64,000 nucleotides of DNA from JBDHWG01 sp039810085 (GTDB taxonomy: Bacteria; Chloroflexota; Anaerolineae; Epilineales; JAHCIE01). This document shows positions 16,682-23,864 of the stretch, in pieces. The stretch spans positions 1 through 64,000 of the forward strand of contig JBDHWG010000023.1 in NCBI GenBank assembly GCA_039810085.1. The letters are read 5' to 3'. How positions within the stretch are numbered: the stretch's first letter is position 1; the number at the start of each line of letters is the position of its first letter. Position numbers and translations under genes: made by a program. The notes under the pieces are model-generated. The model had not been told where the DNA came from. It was given only the letters and a program-made list of their open reading frames with translations, and made no database searches.

Positions 16682-17272
16682 ATGAGCAGCTCTAGCAATC
16701 CTCGAAAACGCGTGTACTACCGAGAGACAACAGCACAACAACGGCGGCATCTCTTTGAAGTCTACGAAGAGACAGGCGACGTGGCGAAAGCGTGTCAACA
16801 GGCGCATGTGGGAGTGCGGACATTCTACTACTGGCTCGGACGGTTTCGCGAAGGCGGCTACGCGGCGCTGGACACACCACGCAGCCGAGCGCCGCATCGG
16901 ACGCGCATTCCCCCGACGCCCCGGGCGATTGTCGAGGAGGTCATCGCCTACAAACAGGAGCATCCCGAGGCGGGCTATCGCTCGATCAGCGATGCGTTGC
17001 GCGCGGCACACGACAAGCAGCCAACGATCAGTCCCACTCAAGTGCGACGCATCCTGCTGAAAGCAGGGCTGGTGGGTCAGGCGGCGGACACGCCCCAGCG
17101 CGTCAAGGCGACACCGGCCGTGCATGCCCCGAACCCTGAGCAAACGCTCAACATCGATCTGTGCGTTGTGCCCATCGTGCATGATGCCGAGACGGCTCTG
17201 CCCGCGACCTCTCTTCAGCAAGCGGCTGAGGAGGCTTTCCCCCCCGACCGGCCCGACACCGCCAGCGACTGA
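16682..17272 (+). CDS. IS481-type transposase, N-terminal frame (HTH)
   Basis: A 196-residue frame holding the DNA-binding half. A helix-turn-helix region covers about residues 18-60 (QRRHLFEVYEETGDVAKACQQ, VGVRTFYYWLGRF). A second winged-type segment follows (GYRSISDALR, PTQVRRILLKAGL). The first catalytic Asp of the DDE core is probably in LNIDLCVV near residue 156. The frame then runs through TTTCCCCCCC (C-run 17239-17245) and stops 27 bp later, while the rest of the transposase continues in the +1 frame. Slippage or frameshifting on the C-run would fuse them. Otherwise the element is a one-base mutant. Confidence 0.85.
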   Translation: MSSSSNPRKRVYYRETTAQQRRHLFEVYEETGDVAKACQQAHVGVRTFYYWLGRFREGGYAALDTPRSRAPHRTRIPPTPRAIVEEVIAYKQEHPEAGYRSISDALRAAHDKQPTISPTQVRRILLKAGLVGQAADTPQRVKATPAVHAPNPEQTLNIDLCVVPIVHDAETALPATSLQQAAEEAFPPDRPDTASD

Positions 17273-18173
17273 GCGGTCGTATCCAGGTCAGGTGTTTGCT
17301 GAAGACGGCGACACCTACGTGGCCCAGATGAACGCCTATCGTGCCCAGCGGGATGCGACACCACCCCCTCGCCGTCGGCGCGAGGACAGCGCGACGCGCA
17401 CCGAGCGGTTGTACTTATGCGCCGACGAGGAAGCGTTACGGCTGCAGCGCCGCCATCAACGCTTCCTGCGCCAAGACGAAGATGCCCACTGGCAAGCGGC
17501 ACGCGCCGAACGACGGGCGCAGAAGGCGACCTGGCAAGCCCTCTCGCGCGCCGCCAAGCGTCAGCACCAGGCTGACTTCGCCGCGTTGGATCAAGCCTGG
17601 CGGCACACGCGCCAAGTTCGTCGGCAACAGCTTGCCACGCGGCAGGCGGAAGATGAGCAGTGGCGCCTAGAGCGAACGCGCTTACGGCGCCGTCGTGCAG
17701 CCCTCGTCCCCTCGGTCGAGCCACCCCAGCGCTGGCTGGCCATCTTGGTGGTCGTGGACAACTGCACCCGTCAGTGCCTGGGGCTCCCGCTCTTCACGGC
17801 GGGTGTGCATGTCACCAGCCAGATGGTAGTCGAGGCGCTGCGTCCCCTCATCCCCTCCAGCGTGCAGTTTGTCATCTCCGACAATGGCTCCCAGTTCATC
17901 GGTCGCCCTTTTGCCGACTTGGCCCAGGCCCTCGGCTTCAGTCATGTGCGTATCGCTCCCTATCGCGCTCGAACCAACGGCATTGCCGAGCGCTTTGTCC
18001 GTACCCTCAAGGAATGGCTAGCCCATCATGCCTGGTCACAGCCCCAGGAGTTGGAGGCTCTCCTCGCCGACCTGCGCCCCGCCTACAACGCCCGTCCGCA
18101 CCAAGGTCGTGAACTGGCTGGACGCTCACCCGATGCCTATGCTCACCATCTTCTCTCTACTGCAACTTGTTAA
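17124..18173 (+). CDS. IS481-type transposase, C-terminal frame (integrase core)
   Basis: This frame carries the rest of the rve catalytic core: FVISDNGSQF (second Asp) and a third acidic residue in GIAERFVRTLKEW, ending with YNARPHQGRELAGRSP as in IS481/IS3-like integrases. Between the first Asp (in the other frame) and this core is an Arg/Gln-rich probable coiled coil of about 130 residues (RTERLYLCADEEALRLQRRHQ onward), longer than usual for the family. The ATG at 17124 lies inside the first frame, and true expression probably begins there only by fusion at 17239-17245. The stop codon TAA is inside the right inverted repeat. Confidence 0.85.
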   Translation: MPRTLSKRSTSICALCPSCMMPRRLCPRPLFSKRLRRLSPPTGPTPPATERSYPGQVFAEDGDTYVAQMNAYRAQRDATPPPRRRREDSATRTERLYLCADEEALRLQRRHQRFLRQDEDAHWQAARAERRAQKATWQALSRAAKRQHQADFAALDQAWRHTRQVRRQQLATRQAEDEQWRLERTRLRRRRAALVPSVEPPQRWLAILVVVDNCTRQCLGLPLFTAGVHVTSQMVVEALRPLIPSSVQFVISDNGSQFIGRPFADLAQALGFSHVRIAPYRARTNGIAERFVRTLKEWLAHHAWSQPQELEALLADLRPAYNARPHQGRELAGRSPDAYAHHLLSTATC

Positions 18174-18184
18174 GGTACAATACA

Positions 18185-18425
18185 GAAAGGCCGCGAAGGA
18201 CACGAAAGGCTGACGCTAGCGGTTTCTTTTCGCGCCTTTCGCTTTGCGTCTTTGCGCCCTGGCGTTCTCTTCCCCTAGCCACAAGCATCCGCTGTCATGC
18301 CGAGGCACGAGGCATCTGGGCCGCCGCAGCCCAGACCCCTCCTATCGTCGGGGTGACAGCCAATGAAGTCTTCACATTCCGTGTGTTCAGTGTGTTCCGT
18401 GGTAGACCTCTTGGGACCCTTCGTG
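18185..18425. repeat. Right remainder of the IS-split palindrome plus family-C and CACGGAA elements
   Basis: From 18185 the CACGAAAGG-type repeat interrupted by the IS continues into GCGCAAAG-type units. At 18296-18359 a single family-C unit (GTCATGCCGAGGCACGAGG to GTCGGGGTGACAG) is present. At 18374-18403 lies TTCCGTGTGTTCAGTG. No gene is seen in 18174-18654. Confidence 0.85.
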
Positions 18426-18654
18426 TCGCTCAGGGCGACAGCGGTATCATCAGGCGGAGCACAGCTTACTCTTGCTTGAGATCCGGCGGGTGTCTGCCAA
18501 TGGCATACAATGCTGCTCGCATGTTGACGGGTCACGCATATTGAGAGCGGCGGAGGCCGAGCTGGGTCATGAGGGTGTCCTCGTTCACCATGTCTCGTCT
18601 TTCTCTGTGTCCTACTCTGTGGCAGTCTCCTGCTTTCCCCGTGGGGTGACGTCG

Positions 18655-19776
18655 CTACAGCCCGGCGGCGCGGGCGGCGGCGGCGGCGTGTCGGGCGCGC
18701 GATACGACCGCTGGGTCCGGCGTATTAGCCGGTGGGGCGGCGGCGACATCGGCCAGGTCGCGCAGCAGGAACGCCGCCACCGGCGTCACCGCGTAGCTGC
18801 GCTGCCACGCCGCGCGGTCCACCCCCTCCTCCAACAGCGTCGCCATCGCATCCAGGTAGAACTCCCCCGCCGCCTCGCTCGACAGGGGCGGCTCGTGCAG
18901 GCTCGACCACAAGGCCCACACATCCCACGTCGAGGGCGCGACCTGGATGCCCGCCCAGTCCACGACGACCAGGTGATCGTCGGCCAGGCCGATGTTAGCG
19001 ACGGTCGGCGCGCCGTGTACCACCGTCGGCGGCGCGGCGGACAGGCGCTCGATGAGCGCGTCGGGCGACTGGAGCACGCGGTACAGCGCCTCGGCGTCCT
19101 CCAGCGGCAGGGCGTCGAACAGGGCGCGCAGGTTCGGGCCGGCGTCGGGCGCGTTGGCCTGGAGCACCAGACTCAGCCGCCCCTCGGGCAGGTCGCCCGC
19201 CATCGCGCCGGCGTAGAGGCCCGTCGCGCCGCGCACCCACTCTGCCTGGCGCGTCAGCCAGGGGTAGACGAAATCGAGCACCGACCCGGCGTTCCAGTGT
19301 AGGGCGTGCATCTCACCCAGGCGGTACAGCATCAGCCGCACCTCCGGGTCGCTCAGGCGCTCGCTCAGCCGCGCCGGGCCAAGCCCCTCCGTCAGCGGCG
19401 ACGTCATGATCCACGCCGGGCGGCCTTCGCGGGCGCGGGCGCTGGCAATCGTGGGATCGACGATGCTGGAGGGCAGCACGGACAGCAGGTCGCTCTCCAG
19501 GGCGGCGATCTCGGCGGGCGCGTCGAGGCGCGGGTTGAACGCCTCGCTCCACGTCGGCCCCGGCAGGACGCGCAGCACCACGTCCAGCTCGGCCGGCCCG
19601 GCCTCGCCGCTGCCGGTCAGGTGGATGCGGTACAGCGGGCCGTCGGTCGGTCGGGCCGAGGGCAGCGGCTCACTTTGCAGGTCATCGAGAACAAGGTCGT
19701 CCTGGTCGAGGACGACGCGCATCAAGGCGGTGTAGCCGCCCTTAGATAGAATCTGGGGCAGGTAACTCTCGGACAT
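18655..19776 (-). CDS. Phosphotransferase (APH/choline-kinase-like) with altered catalytic motif
   Basis: A 373-residue protein starting at an ATG with AGGAGGA upstream. The kinase-like C-lobe is visible: the Brenner-like motif reads VVHGAPTVANI instead of HGDxxxxN, followed by LVVVDWAGIQVAPSTWDVWAL, the D[FW]G-equivalent and helix typical of aminoglycoside phosphotransferase-fold proteins. The N-lobe includes a Leu/Asp-rich segment near residue 25-35. The Asp that acts as catalytic base in this family is Ala here. The protein may bind ATP or ligand without normal phosphotransfer, or use a different base. It is cytosolic and monocistronic, with a TATAGT element upstream. Confidence 0.75.
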   Translation of the reverse strand: MSESYLPQILSKGGYTALMRVVLDQDDLVLDDLQSEPLPSARPTDGPLYRIHLTGSGEAGPAELDVVLRVLPGPTWSEAFNPRLDAPAEIAALESDLLSVLPSSIVDPTIASARAREGRPAWIMTSPLTEGLGPARLSERLSDPEVRLMLYRLGEMHALHWNAGSVLDFVYPWLTRQAEWVRGATGLYAGAMAGDLPEGRLSLVLQANAPDAGPNLRALFDALPLEDAEALYRVLQSPDALIERLSAAPPTVVHGAPTVANIGLADDHLVVVDWAGIQVAPSTWDVWALWSSLHEPPLSSEAAGEFYLDAMATLLEEGVDRAAWQRSYAVTPVAAFLLRDLADVAAAPPANTPDPAVVSRARHAAAAARAAGL

Positions 19777-19841
19777 GGAATCCTCCTGTGCATACTATAA
19801 AGCTTACTGACGCCGCGCATCCTGTCAACCAGACGCCGCGT

Positions 19842-19869
19842 TTGACTCTGATGCAAAAGTCCCTATAAT
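19842..19869 (+). promoter_or_regulatory. Sigma-70 promoter with long leader to the BNR-repeat gene
   Basis: TTGACT at 19842-19847 and TATAAT at 19864-19869 are 16 bp apart. The nearest solid downstream gene starts at 20231, giving a leader of roughly 350 nt. Within it are a possible 24-codon ORF and, at 20201-20215, a hairpin GCTGGC-TTC-GCCAGC directly before AAGGAG. I do not recognise a riboswitch class. Confidence 0.55.
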
Positions 19870-20067
19870 GCGTGCTCCATTCTCTGATGCGCTCCCCATG
19901 CCCAGCCTACCCAATACCTCGGCTGCTCAGGAATGGCTTACCCTCCGGTGTCAGTGACCGTGGCCCCTCCCTACGGGCGTTCTTTGACGTGCCTGTCGGC
20001 CAGGGCCTCGGTCGTTGTCATGTTCCCCCAGCCTGCCGCGCCAGCGGCACGAACTCAGGAGGCATCG

Positions 20068-20142
20068 ATGAAGAGAGTGCGTTGGACTGCGGCGTGGGCG
20101 ACCCTCGTCGCCCTGCTCGTCGCCGTGGCGTCGAGCATCTAG
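20068..20142 (+). CDS. Possible 24-residue membrane or leader peptide
   Basis: ATG at 20068 preceded by CAGGAGG opens 24 codons, MKRVRWTAAWATLVALLVAV and four more residues ending VASSI. It has basic N-terminal residues and one hydrophobic stretch. It could be a leader peptide in the 5' region of the secreted protein gene, or the leftover signal peptide of a lost gene. Support is the ribosome site and composition only. Confidence 0.35.
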   Translation: MKRVRWTAAWATLVALLVAVASSI

Positions 20143-20230
20143 GAGGTGAAATAGAGACAAAGCCGCGATGATGAATCGGCTCACAACCTGAACGCCAACG
20201 GCTGGCTTCGCCAGCAAGGAGACTTGCCCT

Positions 20231-21769
20231 ATGTCTACACGACGTCTACCGTTCTTGTCTTCTCGCGCTCGGCGCGTGTCTCTTGGAGTCGCCGGAGCCA
20301 CTTTAGCCCTTCTCGTCGCCCTGGCCTTCCCTGCTTGGAATGCCTTTTCTGCCGCAGCGACAATCGCCACCGACCCCTTCACTCAGGCCACTTGTAAGGC
20401 CTCCAACACCACCAACCATCATACCATCGTCGAGCCGGACACCTTCTCGTATGGCTCGACGATGGTTGCCGCTTATCAAGTGGGGCGTATCTATGACGGC
20501 GGCGCATGTGCCATCGGCTTTGCCACCTCCACGAACAATGGCGCAACCTGGACGAGCGGCCTGTTGCCTGGCATTACGAAGTGGTCTGGCGGCGGCCCCA
20601 ATGACCGCGCGACCGATGCTTCGGTCGCTTACGATGCAGCGCATAACGTCTGGCTGATCTCCTCATTGACGCTCTTGGAAGCGGGAGGGGTACACGGCAA
20701 CGGTGTCGTGACCAGCCGTTCAACGGATGGTGGTCTGACTTGGGGGAGTCCCGTCGTTACCGCGACTGGCGCCGATCTCGACAAGAACTGGATCGTCTGC
20801 GATAACACGGCCACCAGCCCCTACTACGGCCATTGCTACACGGAATGGGACAACCACGGGGCCGGCAACCTGCTCCAGATGAGCACGTCCACCGACGGCG
20901 GGGCGAACTGGAGCGCGGCTTCCACCAACAACACCGGCGTGATCGGCGGCCAGCCCGTCGTGCGCCCCGACGGCGCCGTGATCGTGCCCATTGCCAACGC
21001 TAACGAGACTGCCATCGGCGCCTTCAACTCCACGAACGGCGGCGTCAGTTGGAGCGCGACAACCACCATCGCCACCATCTCGCACCACACCGTCGCTGGC
21101 AGCCTGCGCGAAGGCCCTTTGCCCTCGGCCGAAATCGATGGCGCCGGCGCCGTCTACGTGGCCTGGGCGGACTGCCGCTTCCGCCGGTCCTGCAAAGCCA
21201 ACGACATCGTGTACAGCAAGTCGCTCAACGCCACCGGCACTTCCTGGTCGTCGGTGACCCGCGTGCCGATTGACGGTACCAGCAGCGGCATCGATCACTT
21301 CATCCCGGGCCTGGCCGTCAACAAAGCCACTTCAGGCGCCACGGCGCAGCTCGGCCTGACCTACTACTTCTACCCGTCGGGCAGCACCCAGTTGAGCGTG
21401 GGCTTCATTTCCTCGACCAATGGTGGCAGCACCTGGAGTGCGCCGCAGACGGTCGCCAGCGGCATGCCCAGCACCTGGGTGGCCACCACCAGCCAGGGCC
21501 GCATGGTGGGTGACTACATCTCCACGTCCTACGGTTCGGATAACCTGGCGCACGGTGTCTTTGCCACCGCCTCGGCCCCGACCAGCGGCGCCACTTGTTC
21601 TAGCGTGCTCGACAACTGCAATGAGCCAGCCAGCACGTTCTCTAGCGGCCTGGCCAGCGGCAGCCTCTCCTCCGCCGGTGATCCGGTGCTGTTCAGCGGC
21701 AACGGCGGTACTAATGCCAACAGCTTGTGGAACGTCGTCGACAATAACGGCGCCAAGCACCGCGAATAG
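20231..21769 (+). CDS. Secreted sialidase/BNR-repeat protein
   Basis: A 512-residue exported protein. AAGGAG precedes the ATG. A signal peptide with RARRVSLGVAGATLALLVALAF (split near residue 18) probably ends near AFSAAA (about residue 42). At least five Asp-box/BNR-like motifs are visible: STNNGATW, STDGGLTW, STDGGANW, STNGGVSW and STNGGSTW. They are spaced as in six-bladed sialidase-type propellers. EPDTFSYGSTMVAAYQVGR near residue 70 resembles the first blade. The Arg triad and Glu/Tyr of true sialidases cannot be assigned by eye, so enzymatic activity is unproven. The role is likely an extracellular glycan-active or glycan-binding protein. A terminator follows. Confidence 0.85.
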   Translation: MSTRRLPFLSSRARRVSLGVAGATLALLVALAFPAWNAFSAAATIATDPFTQATCKASNTTNHHTIVEPDTFSYGSTMVAAYQVGRIYDGGACAIGFATSTNNGATWTSGLLPGITKWSGGGPNDRATDASVAYDAAHNVWLISSLTLLEAGGVHGNGVVTSRSTDGGLTWGSPVVTATGADLDKNWIVCDNTATSPYYGHCYTEWDNHGAGNLLQMSTSTDGGANWSAASTNNTGVIGGQPVVRPDGAVIVPIANANETAIGAFNSTNGGVSWSATTTIATISHHTVAGSLREGPLPSAEIDGAGAVYVAWADCRFRRSCKANDIVYSKSLNATGTSWSSVTRVPIDGTSSGIDHFIPGLAVNKATSGATAQLGLTYYFYPSGSTQLSVGFISSTNGGSTWSAPQTVASGMPSTWVATTSQGRMVGDYISTSYGSDNLAHGVFATASAPTSGATCSSVLDNCNEPASTFSSGLASGSLSSAGDPVLFSGNGGTNANSLWNVVDNNGAKHRE

Positions 21770-21856
21770 CATCGCCTGAGCGTCATCCGCGCGGATGTAG
21801 CCTAGAAACGTAGTCAGTGGGGGAGATTGGGACTCACGTGCTACAGTTATAACACA

Positions 21857-21888
21857 GGGGCGAGCCAACGTCGGCTCGCCCCCTTTTT
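21857..21888 (+). terminator. Rho-independent terminator of the BNR-repeat gene
   Basis: GGGGCGAGCC pairs with GGCTCGCCCC around an AACGTC loop and is followed by a C and five T. Confidence 0.9.
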
Positions 21889-21914
21889 CATGCCGGCACA
21901 CGAACACCACCAAC

Positions 21915-22037
21915 CTGTCATTGCGAGCGTGAGCGAAGCAATCCCCCGCCCTTGCGACAGACGTAGAGACGCGGTATACCGCGTCTCTACCCCCCCGGCA
22001 GATTGCTTCGTCGTCCTATCGTCCTCCTCGCAATGAC
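21915..22037. repeat. Family-A element
   Basis: One unit from GTCATTGCGAGCGTGAGCGAAGC to GCTTCGTCGTCC and CCTCGCAATGACG, with an inner GTAGAGACGCGGTATACCGCG hairpin replacing the usual middle. Confidence 0.9.
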
Positions 22038-22144
22038 GCCCATGTTTTGCGTGTTCTGCGAAGTGACCTGCCGCGAAAGGAACCGGCCCGCGCCGGACTC
22101 AGAATGGCAGGATGCACTGTGATAATGAAGGAAGGGATAGGACT

Positions 22145-23086
22145 GTGAGCAAGTGGCGCGTGAGCGATATTCCGAGTCAGGCGGGCAAGACCGCCATCAT
22201 TACCGGCGGCAACAGCGGCATCGGCTACGAGGCGGCGCGGGCGCTGGCGGCGAAGGGGGCGCGGGTCATCCTGGCCGTGCGCAGCGCCGACAAGGGGCAG
22301 CGGGCGGCGGCGGCCATCCGCCAGGAGACGCCGGGGGCCGCGGTGGATGTCATGCCCCTCGACCTGGCCGACCTGGGCAGCGTGCGACGCTTTGGCGAGG
22401 CGTTCCTGGCGCGGGGCGAGGCGCTGCCCCTCCTGCTGAACAACGCCGGCGTCATGGACCTGCCCTACCACACGACACCCGACGGCTTCGAGGTCCACTT
22501 CGGCACGAACCACCTGGGCCACTTCGCCCTGACCGGCCACCTCCTGCCGGCGATCCTGGCCGCGCCCGGCGCCCGCGTCGTCACCGTCAGCAGCATGATG
22601 CACCTGCGCGGGCAGATCGACTTCGACAACCTCAACGGGAAGCTGGGCTACGACGCCTACAGCCAGAGCAAGCTCGCCAACGTTTTGTTCGCCTACGAGT
22701 TGCAGCGCCAGTTCGCCGCCCACCACGACGCCGCCCTCAGCGTCGCCTGCCACCCCGGCTACGCGTCGACCAACCTCCAGCACGCCGGACCGCGCATGGC
22801 CGGCGCGCGGGTGCGCGGCGTCGTGATGCGCGTCGCCAACCGCCTGTTCGCCCAGAGCGCCGCGATGGGCGCGCTGCCGACGCTGTACGCGGCGATTGCG
22901 CCGGGCGTCAACGGCTGCGACTACATCGGGCCGACGGGCATGGGCGGCTCGCGCGGCGCCCCCGGCAAGGTGCGCTCCAGCCAGGCGTCGTATGACGAGG
23001 CGCTGGCGCGGCGGCTATGGCAGGTGTCCGAAGAGCTAACCGGCGTCCGCTACACCTTCCCCACCCCCGAGGCCGCCACCCCCTGA
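22145..23086 (+). CDS. SDR oxidoreductase, retinol-dehydrogenase/RDH-like
   Basis: A 313-residue extended-classical SDR. I place the start at the GTG at 22145 (VSKWRVSDIPSQAGK), behind a GGAAGGGA stretch, since homologues open with this W..DIP.Q.GK segment. Visible motifs are TGGNSGIG, LLLNNAGVMD, TVSSMMH for Ser, and YSQSKLAN for Tyr and Lys. The segment FGTNHLGHFALTGHLLP is diagnostic of the retinol dehydrogenase/WW-domain oxidoreductase-like group. It is a probable NADP-dependent reductase of an unknown lipophilic substrate. It stands alone between repeat blocks. Confidence 0.92.
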   Translation: MSKWRVSDIPSQAGKTAIITGGNSGIGYEAARALAAKGARVILAVRSADKGQRAAAAIRQETPGAAVDVMPLDLADLGSVRRFGEAFLARGEALPLLLNNAGVMDLPYHTTPDGFEVHFGTNHLGHFALTGHLLPAILAAPGARVVTVSSMMHLRGQIDFDNLNGKLGYDAYSQSKLANVLFAYELQRQFAAHHDAALSVACHPGYASTNLQHAGPRMAGARVRGVVMRVANRLFAQSAAMGALPTLYAAIAPGVNGCDYIGPTGMGGSRGAPGKVRSSQASYDEALARRLWQVSEELTGVRYTFPTPEAATP

Positions 23087-23096
23087 ACCGTTCAGA

Positions 23097-23175
23097 AGAA
23101 GATTGCCACAGAGGGCACAGAGGGCACAGAGAGGAGAAAAACAGTTGTTCCTCTGTGTCCTCTGTGTCCTCTGTG
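23097..23175. repeat. 9-nt-period palindrome, CACAGAGGG family
   Basis: GCCACAGAGGGCACAGAGGG on the left faces CCTCTGTGTCCTCTGTGTCC and TCTGTGGC on the right around an AAAACAGTTGTT centre. It starts 10 bp after the SDR stop, so it is placed like a terminator, but it lacks a T-run. Confidence 0.88.
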
Positions 23176-23229
23176 GCTAGTCTCTCTCATACCAAACTTC
23201 GCTAGAAAAGTTGCAAGGTCTTCCTGTCC

Positions 23230-23520
23230 AGGTGTCATTGCGAGGAGGACGATAGGACGACGAAGCAATCTCCCGCCCTTGCGACAGACGGTCTAGACGG
23301 CTATGGCGTGGTCGTTGCCTGGCGGGGGATTGCTTCACTCCGCTCGCAATGACAGCCTTTTACCAACAAATGGTATTAGGGGGTGAGCGACAACCGCATT
23401 CCCAGGCGACAGTGGCACGAAACGTGTACACTGACCGGCGGCTTTCATGTCATGCTGAGCGAACGCAAAGCATCCCGGTGATCCTGGGAGGCCCTTCGTC
23501 GCACTCAGGGCGACAGCGCC
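23230..23520. repeat. Family-A and family-B elements upstream of acylphosphatase
   Basis: 23234-23353 is a family-A unit (GTCATTGCGAGGAGGACGA to GCTCGCAATGACAG). 23448-23513 is a family-B unit (GTCATGCTGAGCGAACGC to CACTCAGGGCGACAG). Nothing else is seen up to the acyP promoter. Confidence 0.85.
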
Positions 23521-23529
23521 GCCGGTGTT

Positions 23530-23558
23530 TTGTCCTCACGGTTTCTTCATGCTATACT
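23530..23558 (+). promoter_or_regulatory. Putative acyP promoter
   Basis: TTGTCC at 23530-23535 and TATACT at 23553-23558 are 17 bp apart, 24 bp before the start codon. Confidence 0.55.
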
Positions 23559-23581
23559 TGGCCGCAGGAGAGACCCCCCTT

Positions 23582-23863
23582 ATGACCGAACTGGCCCGCC
23601 TGCACGTCACGATCAACGGGCGCGTGCAGGGCGTCGGTTTCCGCATGGCGACCCAGAAGCAGGCCCGCACCCTGGGCCTCGTCGGATGGGTGGCGAACCG
23701 CATGGACGGCAGCGTCGAGGTGGTGGCTGAGGGGCCGCGGCCGCAGCTGCAAAAGTTCCTCGGCTGGCTGTACGGCGGCCCGCCCGGCGCGCGTGTGCGC
23801 GAAGTGCAGGTCGCGTGGCAGGACCCGGCCCGTAACCTCGCCGGCTTCCAGGTGCGTTTCTAG
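23582..23863 (+). CDS. acyP: Acylphosphatase
   Basis: A 93-residue protein. The start at 23582 follows GCAGGAG and gives the usual family length. The acylphosphatase signature GRVQGVGFR (catalytic Arg) lies near residue 13-21, and GWVANRMDGSVEV supplies the catalytic Asn and the second signature. The enzyme hydrolyses carboxyl-phosphate bonds such as acetyl phosphate or 1,3-bisphosphoglycerate in the cytosol. The FecR-like gene begins one base after its stop, so the two are probably translated from one message. The AGGTG inside its last codons can serve as the next ribosome site. Confidence 0.95.
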   Translation: MTELARLHVTINGRVQGVGFRMATQKQARTLGLVGWVANRMDGSVEVVAEGPRPQLQKFLGWLYGGPPGARVREVQVAWQDPARNLAGFQVRF

Positions 23864-23864
23864 C

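Larger units (their letters stand above)
16627..18184 (+). mobile_element. IS481-family insertion sequence with 26-bp inverted repeats and 15-bp target duplications
   Basis: Perfect 26-bp terminal inverted repeats lie at 16627-16652 (starting TGTATTGTACC) and 18159-18184. The same 15 bp, GAAAGGCCGCGAAGG, flanks both ends (16612-16626 and 18185-18199). Removing the element and one copy restores the CACGAAAGG-type palindrome seen intact at 13789. A TGT terminus and long variable target duplications are known features of IS481. Total length is 1558 bp. Transposase is encoded in two overlapping frames. Confidence 0.93.

Noticed and set aside
20143..20230. Known riboswitch before the BNR-repeat gene
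   Set aside because: I compared by eye with GEMM/c-di-GMP, TPP and cobalamin consensus features and found no match, so only an unclassified leader is reported.
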